This document shows positions 1-10,700 of a stretch of 64,000 nucleotides of DNA, piece after piece. Origin of the DNA: Pseudomonas fluorescens (GTDB taxonomy: Bacteria; Pseudomonadota; Gammaproteobacteria; Pseudomonadales; Pseudomonadaceae). The stretch lies in NCBI RefSeq assembly GCF_900215245.1, contig NZ_LT907842.1:5208001-5272000 (forward strand), read 5' to 3'. The position numbers were made by a program, and so were the translations under genes. The first letter of the stretch is position 1, and each line of letters starts with the position of its first letter. The notes under the pieces are model-generated. The model had not been told where the DNA came from. It did not search any database and saw nothing but the letters and a program-made list of their open reading frames with translations.

Positions 1-108
1 GAGCACGTTGAAGTCGGTGTCGAAAATGACTTTTTCGGCCGCCTGCGCAGTGCCGGTACACAGGCCGACGGCGACAAACAGCGCACAGCATTTAAGGAAA
101 GCTTGCAT
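1..108 (-). CDS. Exported nucleoside hydrolase, N-terminal fragment
   Basis: The 36 visible codons begin at an ATG at 108 and run off the left edge. The first 23 or so residues are a Sec signal peptide (hydrophobic core, then TAQAA). It is followed by VIFDTDFNVL, which resembles the Ca-binding DTD start of the inosine-uridine nucleoside hydrolase family, in particular the DTDFN subtype. These enzymes cleave the N-glycosidic bond of ribonucleosides; the signal peptide places this one in the periplasm. It starts only 28 nt after the stop of nicT on the same strand, so it is probably the next gene of the nic operon. The inferred job is releasing nicotinate or nicotinamide from ribosides. The substrate cannot be read from this fragment. 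Confidence 0.7.
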   Translation of the reverse strand, partial: MQAFLKCCALFVAVGLCTGTAQAAEKVIFDTDFNVL

Positions 109-136
109 GGTGATTCATCCGCAAGAATGGTTGTTG

Positions 137-1447
137 TTAACGGTTCACCAGTTTCGCCGGCAAGGCGATGACCAGGAAGCTGCTGAGGATCAGGCAGCCG
201 GCGAAGAACCACAAGGCGCCGGCGCTGCTGCCTGTGACGTCGATCGCCACGCCCATCAACGAGTTGCTCACCAGGCCGGCGATATTCGCCAGCGAGCACG
301 CCAGGGCGAAACCGGTGGCCGCCGCCGTGCCTTTGAGAAAGGTCGCCGGCAGGCTGAAAAACACCGGTACGGCGCCGATAATCGCGGCCGAGGCGATGGC
401 GAACAACAGCACCGTCGCAACCACGTTGTGGGTGAAGAATGTGCTGGTGGCCATCGCTGCTGCGCCGATCAGGAACGGCACGATGATGTGCCAGCGGCGT
501 TCACGGTGTTTGTCCGAGCTGGCGCCGATCAGCAGCATGCCGAGCAAGGCCGCCACACTCGGCAATGCGGTGAGTATGCCGATATGGAAAGTATCGGTAA
601 TGCCCGCATTGCGGATGAATGTCGGCATCCAGAACCCCATGGCATAGGCGCTGAGCAGGATCGAAAAGTCGATACCGCCGAGCATCCACACTTTGAGGTT
701 GAAGAACCCATCGCGGAAGCTGTGCTTGCTGCCGCTTGCGTCGGCGTCGTCCTTGCGCAGTTCGCTTTCAAGCAAGGCCTTTTCCTCGTCCGACAGCCAT
801 TTGGCTTGCTGGAAGCTGTTAGGCAGCGCCCAGAAGGTCAGCACGCCGAGCAACACACTGGGCACCGCTTCAATCAGAAACAGCCACTGCCAACCACGCA
901 ACCCGCCCATGTTGTCGAAGTGGCCCATGATCCAGCCGGACAGCGGGCCGCCAATCACGCTGGACAGCGGCAGGCCGATCATGAACAGCGCGATGATGCG
1001 CCCGCGCCGATGGGTGGGGAACCAGGTGGTGAGGTAATACAGCACGCCGGGCAAAAAGCCCGCTTCGGCGGCGCCGAGCAGAAAGCGCAGGATGTAGAAC
1101 TGGGTGGTGGAGGTGACCAGCATGGTGCAGGCCGAGAGCAGGCCCCAGGTGATCATGATGCGCGCGATCCAGAGCTTCGCGCCGACCCGTTCCAGGATCA
1201 GGTTGCTCGGCACTTCAAAGAGGATGTAGCCGACGAAGAACAAGCCGGCGCCGAGGCCAAACGCGGTTTCGCTGAAGTGCAGCTGGTCGAGCATCTGCAA
1301 CTTGGCGAAGCCGATGTTGATGCGGTCGAGGTAGGCGGCCAGGTAGCAGAAACACAGGAACGGAATCAGCTTCCAGGTGATCTTGTGGTACAGCGTGGTA
1401 ACGGGGTCGGCGACCGTGGTCGCGGACGCTGCATTCGCAATGGGCAT
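137..1447 (-). CDS. nicT: MFS permease of the anion:cation symporter type, likely nicotinate transporter NicT
   Basis: A 436-residue, 12-helix major facilitator protein. The conserved DRINIGFAKL after helix 1, the FEVPSNLILERVGAK loop and the RFLLGAAEAGFLPGVLYYL helix are typical of the ACS family that carries phthalate, tartrate and nicotinate. It is assigned NicT because it lies downstream of nicCDEF on the same strand, as in the Pseudomonas putida cluster. The ATG at 1447 was chosen over one at 1504 because GGGAG sits just upstream and the extra residues are charged and not family-like. It is separated from nicF by a 219-nt gap with two hairpins, unlike the tight spacing elsewhere in the operon. 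Confidence 0.85.
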   Translation of the reverse strand: MPIANAASATTVADPVTTLYHKITWKLIPFLCFCYLAAYLDRINIGFAKLQMLDQLHFSETAFGLGAGLFFVGYILFEVPSNLILERVGAKLWIARIMITWGLLSACTMLVTSTTQFYILRFLLGAAEAGFLPGVLYYLTTWFPTHRRGRIIALFMIGLPLSSVIGGPLSGWIMGHFDNMGGLRGWQWLFLIEAVPSVLLGVLTFWALPNSFQQAKWLSDEEKALLESELRKDDADASGSKHSFRDGFFNLKVWMLGGIDFSILLSAYAMGFWMPTFIRNAGITDTFHIGILTALPSVAALLGMLLIGASSDKHRERRWHIIVPFLIGAAAMATSTFFTHNVVATVLLFAIASAAIIGAVPVFFSLPATFLKGTAAATGFALACSLANIAGLVSNSLMGVAIDVTGSSAGALWFFAGCLILSSFLVIALPAKLVNR

Positions 1448-1487
1448 TGGGGTGTCTCCCGGCGGTGGCTTATGGTTTTTATACAGC

Positions 1488-1524
1488 CGCTTTTGTTCGA
1501 GCACTTCGGAGTGCTGTAAAAGCG
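1488..1524. repeat. Compound inverted repeat in the nicF-nicT gap
   Basis: An inner stem GCACT/AGTGC (1501-1505 and 1510-1514) sits inside outer arms CGCTTTT and AAAAGCG. No terminal T-run follows on the nic-operon strand. It could slow transcription or stabilise the upstream mRNA between nicF and nicT; the role is inferred. Confidence 0.6.
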
Positions 1525-1567
1525 ACTTCCAAAGGCAGTGTCAGAAGACTGAGGTATTTTTGGTTGG

Positions 1568-1603
1568 GCATTCACCTCGGGCGAGCTCCCATTAGGTGAA
1601 TGC
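1568..1603. repeat. 10-bp perfect inverted repeat between nicF and nicT
   Basis: GCATTCACCT at 1568-1577 pairs with AGGTGAATGC at 1594-1603 across a 16-nt loop. Together with the hairpin at 1488-1524 it makes the gap strongly structured. No T-run, so not a standard terminator. Confidence 0.6.
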
Positions 1604-1666
1604 ATTTCCAGGCCGGACCTCAGTTTTTTCAAGACCACGCTCTATGGCGCAGTTCTTAATAACGTC

Positions 1667-2299
1667 TTATTGCTCCCTGAACTTGCGCATCGCCTCTTGC
1701 TTGCTCACCACGTCGCCATACTTGCTGTCGATATCGAACAAGTTGGCTTCGTGGGGGGCGGGGTGTCGGTCGCCGACGCATTCGCGCACGACGATGGTGC
1801 GAAACCCGTGTTGCACCGCATCCACTGCGGTGGCACGAATGCAGCCGCTCGTGGAACAGCCGGCCAGCACCACGGTGTCGATGCCTTGGGCGTGCAGCAT
1901 CGGGGCCAGGCTGCTGCCGAAAAATGCACTGGCGTATTGCTTGGTGATCACCACTTCATCGGCCCGGGGCAAGACCTCGGGGCAGAACGCCGCGAGTGGG
2001 TTGCCGTCGACCATGTCCTTCATCACCGGGGCTTTCTTGACCCAGATACCGCCGTCGGCGAAATGGCCGGGATGGTAGCGGATATTGGTGTGCACCACCG
2101 CAATCCCGTGCTTGCGGGCAGTGACCAACAGTTCGACGCTTTCAGTCACGGCAATTGCAACCTCGGGGGCGTATAGCGGCGCGCCTTCGGTGGTGTAGCC
2201 CTGCATGAAGTCGATCATCAGCAGCGCGGCTTTTTTGCCAAAGCCAATGCGGTTGCCCCATACGCCCTGGTAGTTGGCGTCGGCGGATTGTTCGCTCAT
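1667..2299 (-). CDS. nicF: Maleamate amidohydrolase NicF
   Basis: A 210-residue cysteine hydrolase of the isochorismatase superfamily. The expected triad is present: Asp30 in LLMIDFMQG, Lys120 in VITKQYASAF and nucleophile Cys153 in STSGCIRAT. The enzyme converts maleamate to maleate and ammonia in the cytoplasm, following NicD. The start at 2299 is supported by GAGGAG eight bases upstream; an in-frame ATG at 2314 has no such site. It begins 11 nt after the nicE stop, so the two are co-transcribed. Confidence 0.93.
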   Translation of the reverse strand: MSEQSADANYQGVWGNRIGFGKKAALLMIDFMQGYTTEGAPLYAPEVAIAVTESVELLVTARKHGIAVVHTNIRYHPGHFADGGIWVKKAPVMKDMVDGNPLAAFCPEVLPRADEVVITKQYASAFFGSSLAPMLHAQGIDTVVLAGCSTSGCIRATAVDAVQHGFRTIVVRECVGDRHPAPHEANLFDIDSKYGDVVSKQEAMRKFREQ

Positions 2300-2310
2300 C
2301 GCAAAACTCC

Positions 2311-3063
2311 TCAATAGGCGCCGGAGAGCAGGGCGCCGGCACCTGGAACGATCGGCTCCAGGTCGAGCGCCTTGAGCATGGCGTAGGTGGTAGCGATGGC
2401 GGCGGTGAGCACCGGTTTGCCGGTTTGCGCCTCGACCTTGGCCACCACCGGCAGCGATTGCATCTGCACGCAGGCCGAGAGCACGATCACGTCGACGCCT
2501 TGCAGGTTCATACCGGCGACGATGGCCGGCAGGTTGGCCGGGTCGTGGCGCGCCACGTCGAGGTTGTCGGGGATCTCCAGGGCGCGCCAGTCGACCACGT
2601 CAAAGCCTTCTTCGCGGATGTAGTTCACCACCAGCTCGGTCAGCGGCTTCATGTACGGCGCGACAATCGCGATGCGCTTGGCGCCCATGACTTTCAAGCC
2701 TTCGATCAGCGCACCGGCGCTGGTAATGACCGGGGCGTTGGCATCGTTATCCGCCGTGGCCTTGCGCAGGCGCTGCTCGGCGTTGCGGTGATAACCGAGC
2801 CCCATGGCCATGATCGCCACCAGGCAGGCGTAACCCAGCACGTCGACCTTGGCGTCGGACAGTTCAACGGCACAGCGGTCGGATTCGCCGTCCATCGCCG
2901 CCAGTTCTTCTTTGCGAACTTGCTTCATGCGCATGCGGCTGGAGTGAAAGGTAAAGCGCTCGGGGCGAATCGCCTGGCGCGCGGTGAGCATCGCCGGGAT
3001 CTCGGTTTCCATGGTGGTGTTGGAACTCGGCACGATCTGGCCGATGCGGTAAGGCTTCTGCAT
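2311..3063 (-). CDS. nicE: Maleate cis-trans isomerase NicE
   Basis: A 250-residue Asp/Glu racemase-superfamily protein that isomerises maleate to fumarate, the final step before the TCA cycle. IGQIVPSSNTTMETEIPAML near the start is the family signature. The two catalytic cysteines are visible as Cys80 in GYACL and Cys198 in LSACVQM, two positions before those I recall for the characterised enzyme. The ATG at 3063 follows GGAG and gives the family length; an ATG four codons earlier is also possible. It starts 14 nt after the nicD stop. Confidence 0.94.
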   Translation of the reverse strand: MQKPYRIGQIVPSSNTTMETEIPAMLTARQAIRPERFTFHSSRMRMKQVRKEELAAMDGESDRCAVELSDAKVDVLGYACLVAIMAMGLGYHRNAEQRLRKATADNDANAPVITSAGALIEGLKVMGAKRIAIVAPYMKPLTELVVNYIREEGFDVVDWRALEIPDNLDVARHDPANLPAIVAGMNLQGVDVIVLSACVQMQSLPVVAKVEAQTGKPVLTAAIATTYAMLKALDLEPIVPGAGALLSGAY

Positions 3064-3077
3064 GGTGGTCTCCATTC

Positions 3078-5128
<2,051 letters not shown>

Positions 5129-5237
5129 TCATCTGTAAAGCTTTTATCCCTTTATCTGTTGGGTTTGTTTCGTATGGTAACGTTGTGGCGCGCTGCTTGC
5201 AGTCCGCCAGTAATTCAGGTCTTATCGTTATTAATTG

Positions 5238-5247
5238 GCGTATACGC
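5238..5247. promoter_or_regulatory. Palindrome GCGTATACGC, candidate NicR operator for nicX
   Basis: A perfect 10-bp palindrome directly against a TATAAA hexamer, 66 bp before nicX. Binding here would block the putative -10 element. Confidence 0.55.
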
Positions 5248-5312
5248 TATAAAATTGCACTAAAGTGAAGCGCAGTGCTTGAACGTGGTGCAGCCCAACA
5301 GGAGACAGGAAA

Positions 5313-6365
5313 ATGCCGGTAAGCGATTGCGAACTGACCCAGATGTTTGAACACGTGTTGACGCTGTCGAAGGTCGACCCGACCCAAAGCGTTGCCGTGC
5401 TCAAGAGCCATTACTCCGACCCGCGCACCGTGCGCGCCGCGATGGATGCAGCGCAGCGCCTGGGGGCCAAGGTGTATGCGGTGGAGCTGCCGGCGTTCAA
5501 CCATCCCAAGGCGATGGGCAATGACATGACCGCCTACTGCGGCGATACCGCGCTCACCGGCAATATCGCCGCCCAGCGTGCGCTGGAAGCCGCTGACCTG
5601 ATCGTCGACACCATGATGTTGCTGCACTCGCCGGAGCAGGAGCAGATCCTCAAGACCGGCACGCGCATCCTGTTGGCCGTGGAGCCCCCGGAAGTGCTGG
5701 CGCGCATGCTGCCCACCGAAGCAGACAAGGTGCGGGTATTGGCGGCCGAGCAACGGCTCAAACAGGCGCGCTCGATTCACGTCAAATCCCGCGCCGGCAG
5801 TGACTTTCGTGCGGCATTGGGGCAATACCCGTCAGTGACCGAGTACGGTTTTGCCGATGAGCCGGGGCGTTGGGACCACTGGCCCAGCGGCTTCCTGTTC
5901 TCCTGGCCGAATGAAGAAACCGCCGAGGGCGTGCTGGTGCTGGACGTCGGCGACATCCTGCTGCCGTTCAAGACCTATACGCGCGAGAAAATCACGCTGG
6001 AGATCGAAAAGGGCTTTATCACGGCTATTCACGGAGGGTTCGAGGCTGAATACCTGCGTGATTACATGAAGTATTTCAACGACCCCGAGGTGTATGGCAT
6101 CTCTCATATCGGCTGGGGGTTGCAGCCACGGGCGCAGTGGACGGCCATGGGGCTGCATGACAAGAACGACGGCATGTGCATGGACGCGCGGGCGTTCTAT
6201 GGCAATTTCCTGTTCTCCACCGGGCCCAATACCGAGGTGGGCGGCACACGCAAGACGCCATGCCATATGGACATTCCGCTGCGGCATTGTGATGTGTATC
6301 TGGATGATGAGGCTGTTGTGATTGCCGGTGACGTCGTTGCGCCAGCCGCCTCACTGGCGCGCTGA
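5313..6365 (+). CDS. nicX: 2,5-dihydroxypyridine 5,6-dioxygenase NicX
   Basis: A 350-residue Fe(II) extradiol-type dioxygenase of the NicX fold, distantly related to M29 aminopeptidases. The metal ligands known for NicX are all present at their usual numbers: His265 in GISHIGWG, His318 and Asp320 in PCHMDI. It opens the ring of 2,5-dihydroxypyridine to N-formylmaleamate. AGGAGACAGGAAA upstream gives a strong ribosome site for the ATG. It is probably co-transcribed with nicR, although a REPIN lies between them. Confidence 0.95.
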   Translation: MPVSDCELTQMFEHVLTLSKVDPTQSVAVLKSHYSDPRTVRAAMDAAQRLGAKVYAVELPAFNHPKAMGNDMTAYCGDTALTGNIAAQRALEAADLIVDTMMLLHSPEQEQILKTGTRILLAVEPPEVLARMLPTEADKVRVLAAEQRLKQARSIHVKSRAGSDFRAALGQYPSVTEYGFADEPGRWDHWPSGFLFSWPNEETAEGVLVLDVGDILLPFKTYTREKITLEIEKGFITAIHGGFEAEYLRDYMKYFNDPEVYGISHIGWGLQPRAQWTAMGLHDKNDGMCMDARAFYGNFLFSTGPNTEVGGTRKTPCHMDIPLRHCDVYLDDEAVVIAGDVVAPAASLAR

Positions 6366-6375
6366 AGATCCAAAG

Positions 6376-6463
6376 GTGGGAGCGGGCTTGCTCGCGAAAG
6401 CGGTGTGTCCGTTAACCGATGCAGTGGCTGAACCAGCGCATTCGCGAGCAAGCCCGCTCCCAC
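6376..6463. repeat. REPIN (paired REP palindromes) between nicX and nicR
   Basis: Two 23-bp arms at 6376-6398 and 6441-6463 are perfect inverse complements; the outer end is GTGGGAGCGGGCTTGC. The same arms occur four more times in 11.7-12.65 kb. This is the common Pseudomonas REPIN type, thought to be mobilised by RAYT transposases; no RAYT gene is in the window. Confidence 0.9.
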
Positions 6464-6555
6464 AGGGTTGTCCGGGTTTCTTCAGTGAGAAGCTTGAGTC
6501 CATGCATCATCCCCGCCATCATGCCTCCCATTGCTAATCACCCGCCGAGCCCGCC

Positions 6556-6990
6556 GTGCCTGATTCCTACGTTTTCTCTGAACAAGTTGGCCACCTGCTG
6601 CGCAAGGCCTACCAGCGCCACCTGGCGATCTTTCAGCAGAATGTCGGCGACTCCCAACTCACTGCCGTGCAGTTCGTCACCCTGTGTGCGCTGCGCGATC
6701 ACGGTGCAAGTTCGCTCACCGAACTGGTCAAGGCCACCGCCGTAGACCAGGCGACCATTCGCGGTATTGTCGAGCGGTTAAAGGCCAAGGAGCTGATTAC
6801 CCTGGAGCCGGACCCGCAGGATAAACGCAAGGTGGTCGTCGATCTTTCCGCTGCCGGTGCCGTGCTGGTAGATCAAACCGTGCCCTGCGCCGCGCAGATC
6901 AGCGAGCTGACGATGAGCAACCTCAACCCGGCCGAACGGGTGGCGGTGCTGTTCCTGCTGCGCAAGATGATCGACGATCCGCAGGAATAA
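6556..6990 (+). CDS. nicR: MarR-family repressor NicR
   Basis: A 144-residue winged-helix MarR protein. Residues 50-100 form the recognition helix and wing (SLTELVKATAVDQATIRGIV, then DPQDKRKVVVDLS). In P. putida NicR represses the nicC and nicX operons and responds to 6-hydroxynicotinate. It begins with GTG at 6556; an in-frame ATG at 6502 is blocked by a stop. No good Shine-Dalgarno is visible, so low expression or coupling is possible. Position after nicX matches the known cluster order. Confidence 0.88.
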   Translation: MPDSYVFSEQVGHLLRKAYQRHLAIFQQNVGDSQLTAVQFVTLCALRDHGASSLTELVKATAVDQATIRGIVERLKAKELITLEPDPQDKRKVVVDLSAAGAVLVDQTVPCAAQISELTMSNLNPAERVAVLFLLRKMIDDPQE

Positions 6991-6993
6991 CTG

Positions 6994-7126
6994 TGGCGAG
7001 CCGGCTTGCCGCGCGTTGGGCGGCGCGGCAGCCCTGAACTAAGCCCGGCGCTGCTTTCTCAGCGCCACAGCACGCTGCCTGAATGGGGCCGCTTCGCCTC
7101 TCCACGCGAGGCAAGTCCGCTCGCCA
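6994..7126. repeat. REP-like element with internal hairpin after nicR
   Basis: TGGCGAG at the left end and CTCGCCA at the right end are inverse complements, followed and preceded by GGCTTGCC- and GGCAAG-type sequence. Inside lies a perfect stem GGCGCTG/CAGCGCC (7047-7053, 7060-7066). A related element lies at 26977-27098. It may also end nicXR transcription, but no T-run is present. Confidence 0.65.
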
Positions 7127-7171
7127 CCGCGTGCGTATGCATTCTTTGGCATCGTTTTTGCTCTCGGTTCA

Positions 7172-7188
7172 TGTAGTAGTCACTTCAC
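7172..7188. promoter_or_regulatory. Upstream copy of a 17-bp direct repeat before nicA
   Basis: TGTAGTAGTCACTTCAC matches 16 of 17 bases with the copy at 7244-7260; start-to-start distance is 72 bp. Two direct sites ahead of nicAB are a plausible binding arrangement for NicS, the TetR repressor of nicAB. Operator role inferred. Confidence 0.55.
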
Positions 7189-7243
7189 GCATCAAGTGTG
7201 TCGCAAGGCCCCAGGCCGGCGACGCTTTTTTTTGACTGTTTCG

Positions 7244-7260
7244 TGTAGTAGGCACTTCAC
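7244..7260. promoter_or_regulatory. Downstream copy of the 17-bp direct repeat before nicA
   Basis: TGTAGTAGGCACTTCAC ends 21 bp before the nicA start and follows a TTGACT hexamer at 7232-7237 that could be a -35 element. Binding here would overlap the promoter. Confidence 0.55.
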
Positions 7261-7281
7261 CAACTGATACAGGCGAAGCGA

Positions 7282-7773
7282 ATGATCAGCCCACTCATCA
7301 CAGTAGCGCTTGAGGTCAACGGCGATACCCGAGAAGTCAGCGCCATGGCGGATACGCCGCTGTTGCTGGTGTTGCGCAATGACCTGGCGCTCAATGGCGC
7401 CAAATACGGCTGCGGCCTGGGTGAGTGCGGCGCCTGCACCGTGATCATCGATGGCGTGGCGGCGCGTTCTTGTGTGTTCCCCTTGTCGGGTGCGGCAGGG
7501 CGAGCGATCGTCACCCTCGAAGGCCTGGGCACCCGCCAGGCGCCGCACCCGGTGCAACAGGCGTTTATCGATGAACAGGCCGCGCAATGCGGCTACTGCC
7601 TCAACGGCATGATCATGACCGCCAAGGCCTTGCTCGACCGTAACCCCAACCCCAGTGAAACCGAGGTGCGCAACGAACTCTCGGGCAACCTCTGCCGCTG
7701 TGGCACCCATATCGAAATCCTGCGCGCAGTGCTGCGTGCCGCTCACCTCTTGACCGTGGATGGCCGACCATGA
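7282..7773 (+). CDS. nicA: Nicotinate dehydrogenase small subunit NicA (2Fe-2S)
   Basis: A 163-residue subunit of the molybdenum hydroxylase family carrying two [2Fe-2S] clusters. The plant-type cluster uses Cys44, Cys49, Cys52 and Cys64 (CGLGECGAC...C); the second uses Cys103, Cys106, Cys138 and Cys140 (CGYC...CRCG). It passes electrons from the molybdopterin site of NicB during hydroxylation of nicotinate to 6-hydroxynicotinate. The stop overlaps the nicB start in ATGA, so the subunits are translationally coupled. Confidence 0.95.
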   Translation: MISPLITVALEVNGDTREVSAMADTPLLLVLRNDLALNGAKYGCGLGECGACTVIIDGVAARSCVFPLSGAAGRAIVTLEGLGTRQAPHPVQQAFIDEQAAQCGYCLNGMIMTAKALLDRNPNPSETEVRNELSGNLCRCGTHIEILRAVLRAAHLLTVDGRP

Positions 7774-10700
7774 CCGACACCCCACTTTCCCGTGACCAGT
7801 GGCTGGCCAAGGCCGGCGTGTTGCTGGTCGTCGATGATGTGCTGCCGCCTTCGGGCCCGGTGGCCAAGGGCGGCACGCCCACAGTTAAGCCCAAGGAGCT
7901 GGGGCTGTTTATCGCCGTCAACGATGATGGTGTGGTCTATGCGTTCAATGGCCATGTGGATCTGGGCACCGGCATTCGCACCTCACTCGCGCAGATCGTC
8001 GCCGAAGAGCTGGACCTGAGCCTGGACCAAGTCAAGATGGTGCTGGGGGATACCGAGCGCGCGCCGAACCAGGGCGCGACCATTGCCAGTGCGACTGTGC
8101 AGATTTCCGCGATTCCCTTGCGTAACGCGGCGGCCGAAGCGCGACGTTTTTTGCTGGCGCGGGCGGCGGGCCGTTGGGGAGTGAGTACGGGCAGCCTCAA
8201 GGTTGAAGCCGGGGTTATCCGCGCAGACGACGGGCGCAGCACCACCTACGGTGAACTGGTCAGCGGCCAGCACGACCAGTTGCGCATCAGCGGTGATGCA
8301 CCGTTGAAGGCTGTCGAGGATTACCGTCTGGTGGGCCAGGGCGCTGCGCGCGTGGATATCCCCGGCAAGGCCACCGGTGAACTGACCTACGTGCACGACC
8401 TGCGCGTGCCGGGCATGCTCCATGGTCGGGTGGTTCGCCCGCCGTATGCCGGGTTGGATTGCGGGGACTTTGTCGGGAACAGCCTGCTGAGCGTGGACGA
8501 GGCGTCTATCGCGGATATCCCCGGGATCGTCGCGGTGGTGGTGATTCGGGATTTTGTCGGCGTGGTCGCGTTGCGTGAAGAGCAGGCGATCAAGGCCGCC
8601 CAAGCGTTACAGGTGCATTGGAAACCCTGGAACAACGCCTTGCCGGACATGAGTGATGTCGAGCAGGCCATCCGCGACAACCCGCGGGTGCGGCGCACGG
8701 TGCTTGACCAGGGCCATGTCGATGCCGCCCTGGCCGGCGCCAGCCAGCGCATGCCGCGCAGTTACCTGTGGCCGTACCAGATGCATGGTTCGATTGGCCC
8801 ATCGTGTGGCGTGGCTGATTACCAGGCAACGGGCAGTCGAGTGTGGTCCGGCAGCCAGAACCCCCACCTGTTACGGGCGGATCTGGCCTGGTTGCTTGAG
8901 TGCGACGAAAGCCTGATCGACGTCATCCGCATGGAAGCCGCCGGTTGCTACGGGCGCAATTGTGCCGATGATGTGTGCGCCGATGCCTTGCTGTTATCCC
9001 GCGCGGTGGGCAAGCCGGTGCGCGTGCAACTGACCCGCGAACAGGAACACCTGTGGGAGCCCAAGGGCACGGCGCAGTTGATGGATGTGGACGGCGGCCT
9101 CAACGCCGACGGCAGCATTGCCGCCTATGATTTCGAAACCAGCTACCCCTCCAACGGCGCGCCAACCCTGGCGCTGTTGCTCACCGGCCGCGTCGAGCCG
9201 GTGGCGGCGATGTTCGAGATGGGCGACCGCACCTCGATCCCGCCGTATGACATCGAGCATATGCGCGTGACCATCAACGACATGGCGCCCATCGTGCGCG
9301 CGTCGTGGATGCGCGGCGTGTCGGCCTTGCCCAATACCTTTGCCCACGAATCCTATATCGACGAACTGGCGTTTGCCGCCGGTGTCGACCCAGTGGAATA
9401 CCGCCTGCGCTACCTCAAGGATCAGCGCGCCATCGACTTGGTGAAGTCCACGGCTGAACGCGCCCATTGGTCACCGCGCACCGCGCCGATGCAAACCGCC
9501 AATGAAGACCACCTGCTGCGCGGCCGGGGCTTTGCCTACGCGCGCTACATCCACAGCAAGTTCCCCGGTTTTGGCGCAGCCTGGGCGGCCTGGGTGGCGG
9601 ATGTGGCCATCGATAAGCAGACCGGCGACGTGTCGGTAACGCGCGTGGTGATCGGCCATGACTCAGGGATGATGATCAACCCGGCGGGCGTGCAGCATCA
9701 GATTCACGGCAATGTGATCCAGTCCACCAGCCGGGTGCTCAAAGAGCGCGTGACCTTTGAAGAGTCGACCGTGGCAAGCAAGGAGTGGGGCGGTTACCCG
9801 ATCCTGACGTTCCCCGAAGTGCCGCAGATCGATGTGCTGATGATGCCGCGTCAGGACCAGCCGCCGATGGGCGCCGGTGAATCGGCGTCGGTGCCGAGCG
9901 CGGCGGCAATTGCCAATGCGATTTATGACGCCACCGGCATTCGTTTTCGCGAGCTGCCCATCACGCCCGAGCGGGTCTTGGCCGCGCTGAACGCCGGGAC
10001 GCTGGGCGAACCTGCCAAGTCGCCGGTAACCCGCAAAAAATGGTGGTTCGGCGCAGTGTTCGCAACCTTGGGCGCGGTGCTGGCCACGGCCTGGCCGTTT
10101 CAGCCTGAAATCGCGCCGATAGCACCGCCCAGTGCCGGCACCTGGTCCAAGGCCACCCTGGAGCGCGGGCGTTTGCTGGCGGCGGTGGGTGATTGCGCGG
10201 TCTGCCATACGGCGCCGGGCGGGGCGACCAACGCAGGCGGGCTGGCGATGCAGACGCCCTTCGGCACGTTGTACAGCAGCAATATCACCCCCGACGTGAA
10301 GACCGGGATCGGCGCCTGGTCCTACCCGGCATTCGAGCGGGCGATGCGCGACGGCATTGGCCGCGATGGGCGCAATTTGTATCCGGCGTTTCCCTATACG
10401 GCGTTTCGCAATATCAACGAGGCGGACATGCAGGCGCTGTATGCCTACCTCATGTCGCAGGCGCCGGTGAGCCAGGCGCCGACGCCGAATGCGCTGAAAT
10501 TTCCGTTCAATATCCGCCCGTTGATGGCCGGTTGGAATGCGCTGAATTTAAGGCGCGCAGAAATGACCCCGCAGCCTGAACGCGGTGAGCAGTGGAACCG
10601 CGGCAATTATCTGGTCAATGGCCTGGGGCACTGCGCGGCATGCCATTCGCCGCGTAACCTGTTGGGTGCGGAGAAGGGCGGTAAGGCGTTCCTCGCCGGT

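Noticed and set aside
8..1519. 503-codon open frame antisense to nicT
   Set aside because: Low-complexity shadow opposite a clear 12-helix permease.
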